Below, piece by piece: positions 56,190 through 64,000 of a stretch of 64,000 nt of DNA. The notes under the pieces were generated by a model. The model worked only from the letters and a program-made list of their open reading frames with translations, was not told the origin of the DNA and ran no database searches. Made by a program: the position numbers and the translations under genes. The stretch's first letter is position 1. Every line of letters starts with the position of its first letter. The DNA comes from Paenibacillus tepidiphilus (lineage in GTDB: Bacteria; Bacillota; Bacilli; Paenibacillales; Paenibacillaceae), in NCBI RefSeq assembly GCF_008635795.1, contig NZ_VWRQ01000007.1:124001-188000 (forward strand), given 5' to 3'.

Positions 56190-56942
56190 CTATTTACGCC
56201 ACTTCATAAACCTGTGATCCAGCAGATCGACGAGCAGGAACAGCACAAACCCGACGAAGCTGAAGAGCAGAATCCCGGCATACATTTCGGAATAGTCCAG
56301 ACGCAGCCAGGCATCCATTATGAAGAAGCCCATGCCGTGCTCGGTTCCGTAGATTTCAGTAAAGAACAGCACCGAAATCGCCGTTCCGAGCGAAATGCGG
56401 ATCGTGCTCAGAATAACAGACAGTGCTCCGGGCAAGGTTACATTCCAGAACTTCTGGGCAGTAGTCGCCCCGATGCTGGTCAGTACATCATAGGTGCTCT
56501 CCGGAATGGCCTTGATGCCGTCGCGGACCGAGATAATAATCTGGAACAGCAGGATCAGCGTAATCATCAGCACCTTGGAGGTTTCGCCAAGGCCGAAGAA
56601 CAGCATGACGACCGGCAGCAGGGCGATCTTCGGAATAGGGTAGGTCAGATAGACTACCGGGTCCAGCACCCGGTTCCAGAACGGCGAGCGGCCCATCAGG
56701 AGGCCGATGAGCAGGCCGATTACCAGCGCAAGCACTACGCCCTCGAAGATCCGCAGCAGACTGTAGCCGACATTGAGTGCGACGTCCCTGCCCTCCAGCT
56801 CAAACATCGCCCGGTAGACCGGGCCGGGGCTCGGCAGGATCGGATGATGGAGCAGCAGGTAGAGGAGGTACCAAATCAGATTCATGGCCAGAAAAACAAG
56901 CAGCAGCCTTGCAATATGCCACAGCCGCCGCTTCATTGCCAT
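56190..56942 (-). CDS. ABC transporter permease, SsuC/TauC type
   Basis: A 250-residue permease with about six helices; the EAA-like block GIKAIPESTYDVLTSIGATT is at about 145-165 and the C-terminal block YGTEHGMGFFIMDAWLRLDY is typical of the nitrate/sulfonate/taurine group. CAGGAGAA precedes the ATG, which overlaps the ATPase gene by 10 bp. The substrate cannot be read from sequence. Confidence 0.9.
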   Translation of the reverse strand: MAMKRRLWHIARLLLVFLAMNLIWYLLYLLLHHPILPSPGPVYRAMFELEGRDVALNVGYSLLRIFEGVVLALVIGLLIGLLMGRSPFWNRVLDPVVYLTYPIPKIALLPVVMLFFGLGETSKVLMITLILLFQIIISVRDGIKAIPESTYDVLTSIGATTAQKFWNVTLPGALSVILSTIRISLGTAISVLFFTEIYGTEHGMGFFIMDAWLRLDYSEMYAGILLFSFVGFVLFLLVDLLDHRFMKWRK

Positions 56943-57721
56943 TTCTCCTGCATTATTCTGCGGATTCGTCTGCTCTGTTCCGTATATGCGGCGCTGTCCC
57001 GCTTGTCCTCATAGTTCAAGCCGAAGACAGCGGAATTATCGAGAATTTCCGGCGCTTCTGCGGCATCCGTCTTGCCTGCTGGCATGACCACAATACGCTG
57101 GCCGAGCAGAATGGCCTCCTCCACGTCATGGGTCACGAACAAGGCGGTGGCCGGCTGTTCCTGCCAGTTGCCAAGGAACAGCCGCTGCAGTCCTTCGCGG
57201 GTCATGGCGTCAAGCGCCGAGAACGGTTCGTCCAGCAGCAGAATTTCCGGCCGGATCGCGAACGCGCGGGCGATGGCTACCCGTTGCTGCTGGCCGCCGC
57301 TGAGCGATAGCGGATACCGGCCCGCCAGCCCGGCAATTCCCATGGCCGTCAGCCATTTGGCAATCTGCGTCTCACGCGCCTCCTTGCCGCCTTCTCCCGC
57401 CCGGGCAATCTTGAGCGCGATGTCAATATTGTCGTGAACCGTCTTCCAGGGCAGCAGACCATAGTTCTGCGGCACAAGGCCGATCCGGGTGTTCTTGTCT
57501 CGGAGGGGCTTGCCGTTAAAGTGCAGCTTCCCGCCATAACCCGGCAGCAGTCCGGCAATGGCCCGCAGCAGCGTCGATTTGCCGCTGCCGGAAGGGCCGA
57601 TAACCGTATAAATTCCGAATTCGGGCAGAACCAGATTCAGGTTGCCGAGGACCTGCCGCCCGTTATGGTATGCGACCTGTAATTCTTTAATCTGGAGTCC
57701 GTTACTTTCCAAACTGGACAT
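56933..57721 (-). CDS. ABC transporter ATP-binding protein, SsuB/TauB type
   Basis: A 262-residue ATPase. Walker A is GPSGSGKSTLLRAIAG (about 39-54), the signature is LSLSGGQQQRVAIARA, Walker B is ILLLDEPFSALD and the H-loop is LFVTHDVEEA. It energises the SsuC-like permease. Its start overlaps the binding-protein gene by 20 bp; the ribosome binding site is weak (GAAG), so translation is probably coupled. Confidence 0.93.
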   Translation of the reverse strand: MSSLESNGLQIKELQVAYHNGRQVLGNLNLVLPEFGIYTVIGPSGSGKSTLLRAIAGLLPGYGGKLHFNGKPLRDKNTRIGLVPQNYGLLPWKTVHDNIDIALKIARAGEGGKEARETQIAKWLTAMGIAGLAGRYPLSLSGGQQQRVAIARAFAIRPEILLLDEPFSALDAMTREGLQRLFLGNWQEQPATALFVTHDVEEAILLGQRIVVMPAGKTDAAEAPEILDNSAVFGLNYEDKRDSAAYTEQSRRIRRIMQEKWQ

Positions 57722-58742
57722 CGGAAATCACTTCTTCAGCCGTAATATCTCGGGTCAGCAGCCCTTTCTCCCGGGCCCATTCAAAGGCTTGCTCCACCTG
57801 CTGCACATCCACCTGTGTAGCTGGCTGGTAGTCGGGAACCGTAATTTGCTCCTTCAGCGTGTCCGGATAGCCTACTTCCTTAATGATCAGATCGATATAT
57901 TCCGACTGGTCATGCGATTTCATGTAAGCTACGGCTTCATCATAAGCCGCATACATATCGCGGATGGCTTGTCCCTTAGCATCAATTACGCTTTGCGGAA
58001 AGGCCAGCACGAACGGATTGATTCCCGCACTGTTGGTGCTGCCCAGCACGCGCAGACCGGATTCCGTGCCCATGGTAACGTAAGGCTCGGGCAGCACGGC
58101 GGCATCGGCCTTCTGATTCTTCAGCAGCTCCAGACGGGTTGGAATTTGCGGCACTTCCGTTATCGTAATATCGTCTTCGGTCAGACCGGCCTGCTTCAGC
58201 ATCGTAGCCATTGTATATTGGGTCGATGTATTTTTGGAAAGAATGACTGTCTTGCCCTTCAGATCCTTGACCTCCTGAATGTCGTCATTGCCGGTCAGCA
58301 GACTGAAATGCCCCTTGGTCGTACTGGTAATCTTCACATTCAGATCCGCTTCGTTATAAATCGAAATGGCCACCAGATCGGCGCTGATGCCATCGACCTT
58401 TCCGGCCTGGAAAGCCACATCGCGGTCCTTGGCGCTCTTGAAATTCTGGATATCCAGATTGACATTATGCTTCAGGTCGAGGCCCTGTTCATGGGCAATG
58501 ATAAAAGGAATGGCATCGATCGACGGCAGCAGCCCGAGCGTCACCACAGCCGGCTCTGCCGGGGGCTCTTCATTTCCGCCGCTTCCGCCGGCTGCTTCCG
58601 TAGTGCCGGACCCGGTGGAATTCCCCGCATTAGCCGCCGAATTGCCGGCATTGTTGGCCGCTCCGCAGCCCACCGCAAGCAAGCTCAGTGCTGCAAGCAG
58701 CATGGCCAGTATAACCAGTTGTTTCCCGTTTCTTCTCTTCAT
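57702..58742 (-). CDS. ABC transporter substrate-binding lipoprotein, SsuA/ThiY type
   Basis: A 346-residue lipoprotein with lipobox LLAVGC, a Gly/Asn/Ser linker and an NMT1/ThiY-like fold (VTLGLLPSIDAIPFIIAHEQ; LKGKTVILSKNTSTQYTMAT). Ligands in this group include sulfonates, nitrate, riboflavin and thiamine precursors; none can be picked. ATG 58742 (MKRRNGKQ) is used, with GGAGG 11 nt upstream; an ATG nine codons earlier lacks a binding site. No TPP or FMN riboswitch was seen upstream. Confidence 0.85.
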   Translation of the reverse strand: MKRRNGKQLVILAMLLAALSLLAVGCGAANNAGNSAANAGNSTGSGTTEAAGGSGGNEEPPAEPAVVTLGLLPSIDAIPFIIAHEQGLDLKHNVNLDIQNFKSAKDRDVAFQAGKVDGISADLVAISIYNEADLNVKITSTTKGHFSLLTGNDDIQEVKDLKGKTVILSKNTSTQYTMATMLKQAGLTEDDITITEVPQIPTRLELLKNQKADAAVLPEPYVTMGTESGLRVLGSTNSAGINPFVLAFPQSVIDAKGQAIRDMYAAYDEAVAYMKSHDQSEYIDLIIKEVGYPDTLKEQITVPDYQPATQVDVQQVEQAFEWAREKGLLTRDITAEEVISDVQFGK

Positions 58743-58960
58743 AAATCCCGTTGCCTCCATCTCTTCCATACATTGTACGCTGCCGCCGCAGCTGCAGCTC
58801 TCTCCTTCGTTTCCGGTTCACGCTTCCTGCCGCTGCCCGCCTTTTGAGACTTGCGCATTAATTCACAAAGGGGGATACGGCCGTAGCATACGCCCCCGGA
58901 AACCTTAAGTACTGCAATTTTACACCCATCGCTCGATTTTGTATATTTATAAATTTAGAT
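58743..58960. other. Leader and promoter region of the SsuABC-like operon
   Basis: On the minus strand a hairpin-forming stretch with GGGGG and CCCCC arms (about 58872-58899) lies about 130 bp before the gene. TTGTTT and TATACA with about 17-bp spacing near 58939-58967 are a weak promoter candidate overlapping the preceding terminator. No known riboswitch class was recognised. Confidence 0.35.
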
Positions 58961-59009
58961 AAAAACAAAGAAGCTGTCCCATAAAGCCATTTATGGCTAA
59001 GGGACAGCT
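58961..59009 (-). terminator. Terminator after the DUF4179 gene
   Basis: AGCTGTCCC (58972-58980) pairs with GGGACAGCT (59001-59009), with an inner AGCCA/TGGCT stem; a T-rich tract follows on the minus strand. Same design as 40244-40294. Confidence 0.8.
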
Positions 59010-59029
59010 CAACCTGTAAGGTATAAAAT

Positions 59030-60151
59030 CTACTGCTGCCGATCGGGCAGCGGCACTTCCATTTCAATCGAAGTATACGGCTTCCCATCCGGGCCGCCTG
59101 CAACATTGAAGGTAAGCTTGAGGACATCCGCCGCGGGATCAAGCGGCTCGAATAGCTGATGCTGCTTGCTGCCCTCCTCTGTCTCCGGCTCACCCAGACC
59201 GCCAAGCCTCTGATAGACGCGTCCCTGATCATCCGTCGCGTCCGACATATCGAAATCATCCGGATGCACAAATGTATTCGAGATATCCTCGCTCTTGGGC
59301 CGGAGATGGTAGAACACCTGTGTCGTTACGGGCGTCACGACAACCTTGTCCACCACAAATCCCCGCTGCTCCAATGCCTGTGGCATTTCCGGCTTCTCGA
59401 TGACAGTCATATTGGCTTCGATTTTCTCTAAAGGCACTTCGAAATGGAAGGGTTGTTCAAACCCTTCTACCGTCAATGAAAGCTGGAGTGGAGCTTGGTC
59501 GGACTGTTCCGATTGCAGCAAATGATTTATGCTTACGAGCACGTAGTCATCTCCAGCCGGCCTCCAGGACGGCAACAGCTCCTGATCCTGTAAATGCGCC
59601 TCCACCCAAGTCAATTCTCCTTGTCTGGGGTCCCGCAAATCTTGGCTATAGAAGCTTCCTTCACTCTCCCGGTGAACCTCTAACACAATTCTTGTCCCGT
59701 CATAGATCACATTACGGACGCTGATTGTGGTATCCCCGCGCGTCTCGGTAAGTTCGAGCGGCTGCACCAGGCCCTGTTCCTCCGCTGCCTGAAGGCCCTT
59801 GTCCCCATACTGGGAGAACAGGCTTCCGAGCACCGGAACCGTCCGCATGGAATCGGCGAATGCCGGTGAGATGTAACCCAGCCCGAGCATTCCCGCTCCA
59901 AGCAGCAGCAAGCTGGCCGCAGTGACAGCTGCCCAGCGCAGCAGCCGCCGGGCCTTGCTGCGGCCGGCCGAGCGGGTCCGCTGATCAAGCCTGCGACCCC
60001 GCCCGGCGCTTACCGGTAAGGCCGCTGCTTCAGCCCGGATTCTCCCGAATGTCTCCTCCAGCCTGAACTCCACGATCTCAGGGATGTCTATCTTCAAGTC
60101 CTTCTCCGGCCGGAGCATCTCCAGCCGATCAACGACATTGTCTGGCTTCAT
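59030..60151 (-). CDS. DUF4179 anti-sigma factor
   Basis: A 373-residue membrane protein. The cytoplasmic N-terminus (about 1-70) would hold the sigma factor, a single helix (AAVTAASLLLLGAGMLGLGY, about 75-95) crosses the membrane, and PAFADSMRTVPVLGSLFSQYGDKGLQ starts the DUF4179 extracellular part. ATG 60151 with GGGAGAGGG is chosen; a GTG six codons earlier is possible. It overlaps the sigma gene by 23 bp, the usual sigma/anti-sigma arrangement. The signal it senses is unknown. Confidence 0.85.
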   Translation of the reverse strand: MKPDNVVDRLEMLRPEKDLKIDIPEIVEFRLEETFGRIRAEAAALPVSAGRGRRLDQRTRSAGRSKARRLLRWAAVTAASLLLLGAGMLGLGYISPAFADSMRTVPVLGSLFSQYGDKGLQAAEEQGLVQPLELTETRGDTTISVRNVIYDGTRIVLEVHRESEGSFYSQDLRDPRQGELTWVEAHLQDQELLPSWRPAGDDYVLVSINHLLQSEQSDQAPLQLSLTVEGFEQPFHFEVPLEKIEANMTVIEKPEMPQALEQRGFVVDKVVVTPVTTQVFYHLRPKSEDISNTFVHPDDFDMSDATDDQGRVYQRLGGLGEPETEEGSKQHQLFEPLDPAADVLKLTFNVAGGPDGKPYTSIEMEVPLPDRQQ

Positions 60152-60719
60152 GAGTCCCTCTCCCTTCACTATTCGGCTCCAACCAGCTTCTCAGCCGGGT
60201 CTTACTCCGCTGCAGGCGCATCTTGACCGCTCCTTCGCTAATCCCGAGAATCGCGGCAGCATCTGCAATCTTCATATCTTCCAAATAGACGAGCAGCACA
60301 ACCAGCCGCAGCGGCTCCTCCAGTTGATCAATGGCTTCCCTTAGCTCTACATCCCGGTAAGCCGAGCTGTCTGCAGCCGTCTCGGGCAGTGCACCAGGCA
60401 GAGATTGACGCACTCTCATGCGTATAATCGTATTACATTCATTAATAAGAATCCTGTACAGCCATGTCTTGACATATTGCAGATCTCTAAGCGAGCAGAT
60501 CGACTGGTAGGCCTTTAGGATCGTTTCCTGTAGGGCATCCGCACATTCCTCATCGCCTTTCAGAATCGTTCTGGCGGTTCTGTAGAGCGGCCCTTTAAGC
60601 ATCTGAATCAGCTCAACAAAGGCTTCTGCATCTCCTTGTCTGGCTAAACCCGCGAGCTTCGTCAGCTCTATAGTTTTTGACGATCCGACATCTGCTGGCC
60701 GGCTATTTTCCATGTTCAT
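60129..60719 (-). CDS. ECF-type RNA polymerase sigma factor
   Basis: A 196-residue sigma-70-family protein. Region 2 is ADALQETILKAYQSICSLRD followed by VKTWLYRILINECNTIIR; region 4 is LRLVVLLVYLEDMKIADAAA and GISEGAVKMRLQRSKTRLRS. It is expected to direct polymerase to stress- or envelope-type promoters and to be held by the DUF4179 protein. ATG 60719 with GGGAGGG is chosen; the longer frame of 25 more codons has no homology. A self-regulated ECF promoter was not clearly visible upstream. Confidence 0.92.
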   Translation of the reverse strand: MNMENSRPADVGSSKTIELTKLAGLARQGDAEAFVELIQMLKGPLYRTARTILKGDEECADALQETILKAYQSICSLRDLQYVKTWLYRILINECNTIIRMRVRQSLPGALPETAADSSAYRDVELREAIDQLEEPLRLVVLLVYLEDMKIADAAAILGISEGAVKMRLQRSKTRLRSWLEPNSEGRGTHEARQCR

Positions 60720-60832
60720 TGATCCCTCCCAGAAGGCCCGGGCCTTCCCGTGTTTCCTTAACAGTCGACATATATTAGACATGTCTGGCAGCATAAAAGT
60801 AACATGAGTAGACGAAATATTACACAGAAACC

Positions 60833-60867
60833 CATTACAGTGTCTCGCGCAGACATTGTAATGGGTG
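60833..60867 (-). terminator. Probable terminator of the ger operon
   Basis: A 15-bp stem, CCCATTACA...TGTCT with its partner AGACA...TGTAATGGG and a 5-nt loop, lies 18 bp after the GerC-type stop. The minus-strand tail TTTCTGTGT is only moderately T-rich. Confidence 0.6.
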
Positions 60868-60884
60868 TTCCCGGGGTGAAACCA

Positions 60885-61985
60885 CTACATATATTTTCCG
60901 TAATCCTTGATCTTGACCTTGGCATGGCACTTTACCTCAACCTCAGGGTACATTTCCCGCCAATCCATGTCCTCCCAGGCCTTATAAGACAGGCTGTTGC
61001 GGACATATTGCCCGAGCCCCAGCGCATCCGTCTTCTTCTGCTGCATCTGCCGGATCAGTTGCTCCGCCTTGTCTTCAATGGAAAGGGCAACCTCCTTCTC
61101 CAGCTCATGGCGGTCTGCCTCCTCCTTCAAGGTACGCTGCCCGGTATAATCCAGCACGGAGCCTTGAAGGGATACGTATAAATCAACTTTAAAGCGCCCG
61201 TCCGGCAAGCGGTGTACCTTCACCTTGCGTTTGCTGGTAACTGAACTGAATACGGCCACTTCACGCTTGCCGCTTTGTCCCTCCAGGTCTAAAGCGGCTT
61301 CCCCGCGTTTCAGCTTGCCGCGGCAAAGCGCAAAGATCAGTCCCTCTTTGACCGGAACTCTCATGACCATGCGGTCGCCCGCAAACAATGCAATTCCGCT
61401 CACGCGCACTTTATCGCTTCCGTCCGATACAATCGGAGCAATGACATCAATACCGTCATCGTTATAATCTCTGGAGAACTCATACAGCGTTGTAGCCGGT
61501 ATATTGTTGCCTGACGCTTCCTTTTCAAGCAAATGGGTAATATACCGTCCCGTATCCGCATGAGGCTTGTGTTCCGCAGCAAGCAGTTCGCCGGCTTTGC
61601 CGTCCACTATGGTTAATTTCACGCTGAATCCGACAGAGGGGTCACGCAGCTGGGTTTCGACGTATTTCCACAGCCCCTTTTCTGCCAGGTCCATGCCGAA
61701 CAGCAGCTCCCGCATTTGTCCGCTGACCACACGCAGATCGGTCTGTCTGGAGAAGACCAGCCTCGCCTCCTTGACGCTATCCGTTTCCGCCTGCAGAATC
61801 TCCCTGTGCTCCTCCGTGTTCGGATCGATGACCGGAATGCTGGCCGTTACCAGCAGTTTTCCACCTTCGGTAGAATCAAACGCTGCAGTCTGCACCATCC
61901 CGAGCCGGTCCAGAATCCGCTGGTCCGTGCTGCAGCCGGTAAGCAGCAGCACCAGTGCCAGCATGGCCGCTATTCGCTTAACCAT
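60885..61985 (-). CDS. Ger(x)C family spore germination lipoprotein
   Basis: A 366-residue lipoprotein (lipobox LLLTGC, Cys18), the C subunit of a GerA-type germinant receptor in the spore inner membrane. It opens STDQRILDRLGMVQTAAFDS; the C-terminal block DALGLGQYVRNSLSYKAWED plus WREMYPEVEVKCHAKVKI is the family hallmark. AAAGGAG precedes the ATG, which overlaps the B-subunit gene by 8 bp. The final proline- or metal-binding details are not visible. Confidence 0.92.
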   Translation of the reverse strand: MVKRIAAMLALVLLLTGCSTDQRILDRLGMVQTAAFDSTEGGKLLVTASIPVIDPNTEEHREILQAETDSVKEARLVFSRQTDLRVVSGQMRELLFGMDLAEKGLWKYVETQLRDPSVGFSVKLTIVDGKAGELLAAEHKPHADTGRYITHLLEKEASGNNIPATTLYEFSRDYNDDGIDVIAPIVSDGSDKVRVSGIALFAGDRMVMRVPVKEGLIFALCRGKLKRGEAALDLEGQSGKREVAVFSSVTSKRKVKVHRLPDGRFKVDLYVSLQGSVLDYTGQRTLKEEADRHELEKEVALSIEDKAEQLIRQMQQKKTDALGLGQYVRNSLSYKAWEDMDWREMYPEVEVKCHAKVKIKDYGKYM

Positions 61986-63060
61986 CCCGCTTCTCTCCTT
62001 TCTTCTGAATAAGAAGCAGCGTAATCAACAGCAGCGGCAGTCCGAAGGCGATGCCGATAGTCACATTGCCCAGGAAGCCAATCCAGGTATTGACCTCATC
62101 AATCGTTTTGGGGATAAAGGAAATACTATAAGTGATGCCGAGCAGCATGAAGGTGAGCACCTGCTGCTTCAGCCGCGGAAGGATTCTTCGGGCCGTCTCA
62201 AGCGCTCCCCACCAATACATCACCGCGGTGATCAGCACGAGGAACAGAAAAAATCCGTAGAGCAGATTCTCCAGCCTCTCCACAAAGGGAAACTGGATAT
62301 ACGCCAATATATCCAGCAAGGGATACAGCAATTGTTTGAGCTGGTCCTGGCTGAAAATACCGAAGCTGATCAGCCCCAGATTGATATAGCTAAAGGACAG
62401 ATAAGCATTTCCCGCCTGGATGGCCGCCATGCTGCCTTTGGCTTTACTGATGTAAGGAAACAACAGCAGCGACATCTCATAGCCGAGAAAAGCGCCATAC
62501 ACCTCCAGCCCCCCCTTGATTTGATCATGTCCGCCCTGCAAAATAAACGGGGTCAGCCGCACCCAATTAAAGTCCGGCAGCACCCACAGCAGCAGCAAAT
62601 ACATCCACAGAGTAATCCAGAAGAACATGGTCGCTGCCCGGGAAATCGCATAAATTCCTTTGATGATCAGCATAAAGGCCAGCAGGTCGAACATCAGCTT
62701 AAATACCATCGGATTGGTCGTCGGAAAGGCCAGCATTTGAAACAGCAGCACATACTTCTTGCCGATGACACAGCCGAACAGCATCCATACCGTAATCAGA
62801 GCTGCATAAAGCGGATACAGCAGCAGCTTCGGCACGGATTGCTCCAGAATGTCAAAGACTGAACGCCCCTTGCCCAGCCTGTACACACAGGAGATCAGAT
62901 AAATATTGAAGGAAACCAGCAGGAAGCAGGGAATGAGGAACAGCCAGCCGTTGGTGCCGAAATAATCAGCCAGCGTTCTCGGCAGTGTAAAAACTACGAT
63001 CCCGACTTGGCTCATATAGACAAGCACGGCTAAATTAAAGGGCCGGATCTTTTCGGTCAT
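61978..63060 (-). CDS. GerAB-type spore germination permease
   Basis: A 360-residue membrane protein with about ten helices, the amino-acid-permease-like B subunit that binds the germinant. Typical stretches are SQVGIVVFTLPRTLADYFGT and LTPFILQGGHDQIKGGLEVY. GCGGGG lies before the ATG. Its neighbours are the A subunit (12 bp upstream) and the C subunit (8 bp overlap). Which germinant it recognises cannot be predicted. Confidence 0.92.
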   Translation of the reverse strand: MTEKIRPFNLAVLVYMSQVGIVVFTLPRTLADYFGTNGWLFLIPCFLLVSFNIYLISCVYRLGKGRSVFDILEQSVPKLLLYPLYAALITVWMLFGCVIGKKYVLLFQMLAFPTTNPMVFKLMFDLLAFMLIIKGIYAISRAATMFFWITLWMYLLLLWVLPDFNWVRLTPFILQGGHDQIKGGLEVYGAFLGYEMSLLLFPYISKAKGSMAAIQAGNAYLSFSYINLGLISFGIFSQDQLKQLLYPLLDILAYIQFPFVERLENLLYGFFLFLVLITAVMYWWGALETARRILPRLKQQVLTFMLLGITYSISFIPKTIDEVNTWIGFLGNVTIGIAFGLPLLLITLLLIQKKGEKRDG

Positions 63061-63072
63061 GGTGTATCCCCG

Positions 63073-64000
63073 CTACTTTCTGTTTTTTTGTCGGATCGGA
63101 TTGGAGGTCTGGTTCTGGGTGGGCCGGGTCACCAGTGCAAAGAACGGCGCGCGGATAAACACATCCTTCCAATCTCTGCTCCGCATCGGTGCCACAGGAA
63201 TGAGATAAGAGGAGCCCAGACTGCTCAGACCGCATAGATGAATAACTATGACCGCGATGCCAAAGACCAGCCCCATGTTGCCCCAGACCCCGGCAAGGAT
63301 AATAACGCCGAAGCGGATCACACGCAGCGAAGCGCTCATCAGATAGCTTGGAATGACAAAGGAAGCGATCGCGGAGGAGGCTACGGAGATAATCAGAATA
63401 TTGCTGGTCAGTCCGGCCTGCACCGCCGCTTGCCCGATCACGATACCGCCTACGATGCCGATGGTCTGGCCGACCTTGGTCGGCAGGCGCGCTCCGGCCT
63501 CCCGCAGCAGCTCAATGGTAAATTCCATCATCAGCGCCTCATACACAGGGGGAAAGGGCACACGGTTGCGCGATTCGGCCAGGGTCAGGAGCATCGACTC
63601 CGGAATCATTTCATAATGAAAAGAGGTCACAGCGACATACAGTGCAGTAAGCATAAGAGTGATAAGCAGTGCAACATAACGCACCAGCCGCAGGGCGGTT
63701 CCAAGAACCCACCGCTCATAGTAATCGTCGGAGGACGAGAAGAACTCGAAGAACGATGCCGGAGCGCTGATTACCGTCGGGCTGTTGTCAATGAGCACTA
63801 GAATTTTACCGGACACCAGCTTAGAGGAGGACACATCCGGCCGTTCCGTTGTGAGAAATTGCGGGAATACCGAAGTCGGCTTGTCTTCAATGTACTGGGA
63901 CAGCATTCCACCGTCATTGATCGCATCGGTCTCGATCCGCCGAATCCGTCCTTCCAGATCCTTGACATAATCAAGGTTGGCAATATCCTTCATATAAAGA
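63073..64000 (-). CDS. GerAA-type spore germination protein, 5' end outside window
   Basis: About 309 C-terminal residues of the A subunit of a germinant receptor. The open frame continues past base 64000, so roughly 200 N-terminal residues are missing; an internal ATG at 63993 is not the start. The end of the cytoplasmic domain (DLEGRIRRIETDAINDGGML) is followed by the family block KILVLIDNSPTVISAPASFF and four to five helices, with RVPFPPVYEALMMEFTIELL and LREAGARLPTKVGQTIGIVG as signatures. It is the first visible gene of the gerA-B-C unit. Confidence 0.92.
   Translation of the reverse strand, partial: LYMKDIANLDYVKDLEGRIRRIETDAINDGGMLSQYIEDKPTSVFPQFLTTERPDVSSSKLVSGKILVLIDNSPTVISAPASFFEFFSSSDDYYERWVLGTALRLVRYVALLITLMLTALYVAVTSFHYEMIPESMLLTLAESRNRVPFPPVYEALMMEFTIELLREAGARLPTKVGQTIGIVGGIVIGQAAVQAGLTSNILIISVASSAIASFVIPSYLMSASLRVIRFGVIILAGVWGNMGLVFGIAVIVIHLCGLSSLGSSYLIPVAPMRSRDWKDVFIRAPFFALVTRPTQNQTSNPIRQKNRK

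Noticed and set aside
58743..58960. TPP riboswitch before the SsuABC-like operon
   Set aside because: The conserved CTGAGA and downstream TPP motifs are missing; only an unassigned hairpin is seen.

Overview
The window reads as chromosome of a nitrogen-fixing, endospore-forming Paenibacillus. The evidence is a compact ten-gene Mo-nitrogenase operon in the order nifB-H-D-K-E-N-X-(DUF269 gene)-hesA-nifV behind one sigma-A-type promoter with GlnR boxes, together with spore genes (gerM, a gerA-type operon), S-layer-homology proteins, YesM/YesN two-component systems, many Lpl/Msm-type sugar importers and AGGAGG-type ribosome binding sites. The extra DUF269 gene between nifX and hesA suggests the P. 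graminis/P. sonchi/P. riograndensis side of the genus rather than P. polymyxa; that placement is inference. Except for pgpA and the TerC gene, everything is on the minus strand.

Layout. 1-6879: an amino-sugar operon (lipoprotein binding protein, two permeases, cytoplasmic GH84 hexosaminidase, DUF4127 protein, and nanE cut by the window edge). 7080-9975: gerM, rph and rdgB, with a GlnR/TnrA-like palindrome and a strong terminator in the 3' gap. 9976-10754: a 14-bp minisatellite (19 units), then pgpA on the plus strand. 11352-12149: repeats with no gene. 12150-15775: MBL hydrolase, methyltransferase and GH13 alpha-glucosidase. 15776-16524: a 51-bp repeat array and the nif terminator. 16525-28195: the nif operon, its repeat-rich leader, promoter and GlnR boxes. 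28261-29488: a divergent TerC gene under a yybP-ykoY (Mn2+) riboswitch. 29541-36792: a YesMN two-component system with an LplABC-like importer. 37083-39470: an S-layer-homology protein with YcdB/YcdC-type repeats. 40244-55714: one long ten-gene operon. 56190-58742: an SsuABC/TauABC-like importer. 59030-60719: an ECF sigma factor and DUF4179 anti-sigma factor. 60885-64000: gerA-type germinant receptor genes, the first one cut by the window edge.

How the genes work together. In the nif operon NifH, NifD and NifK form the nitrogenase, NifB, NifE, NifN, NifX and NifV make FeMo-cofactor, and HesA and the DUF269 protein are accessory. The four sugar systems supply four MalF/MalG-type permease pairs and four binding proteins but no MalK-type ATPase, so a shared MsmX-like ATPase elsewhere is inferred.

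The strongest candidates for undescribed biology are the 40.3-55.7 kb operon, with a membrane-anchored CBM/binding-protein fusion, an NHL-propeller/TPR/membrane protein, a Yip1 protein, a DUF5696 protein, an extracellular GH51 enzyme and two permease pairs; the four tandem 65-bp repeats in the nif leader; and a possible nitrogen-controlled small RNA at about 7082-7207.
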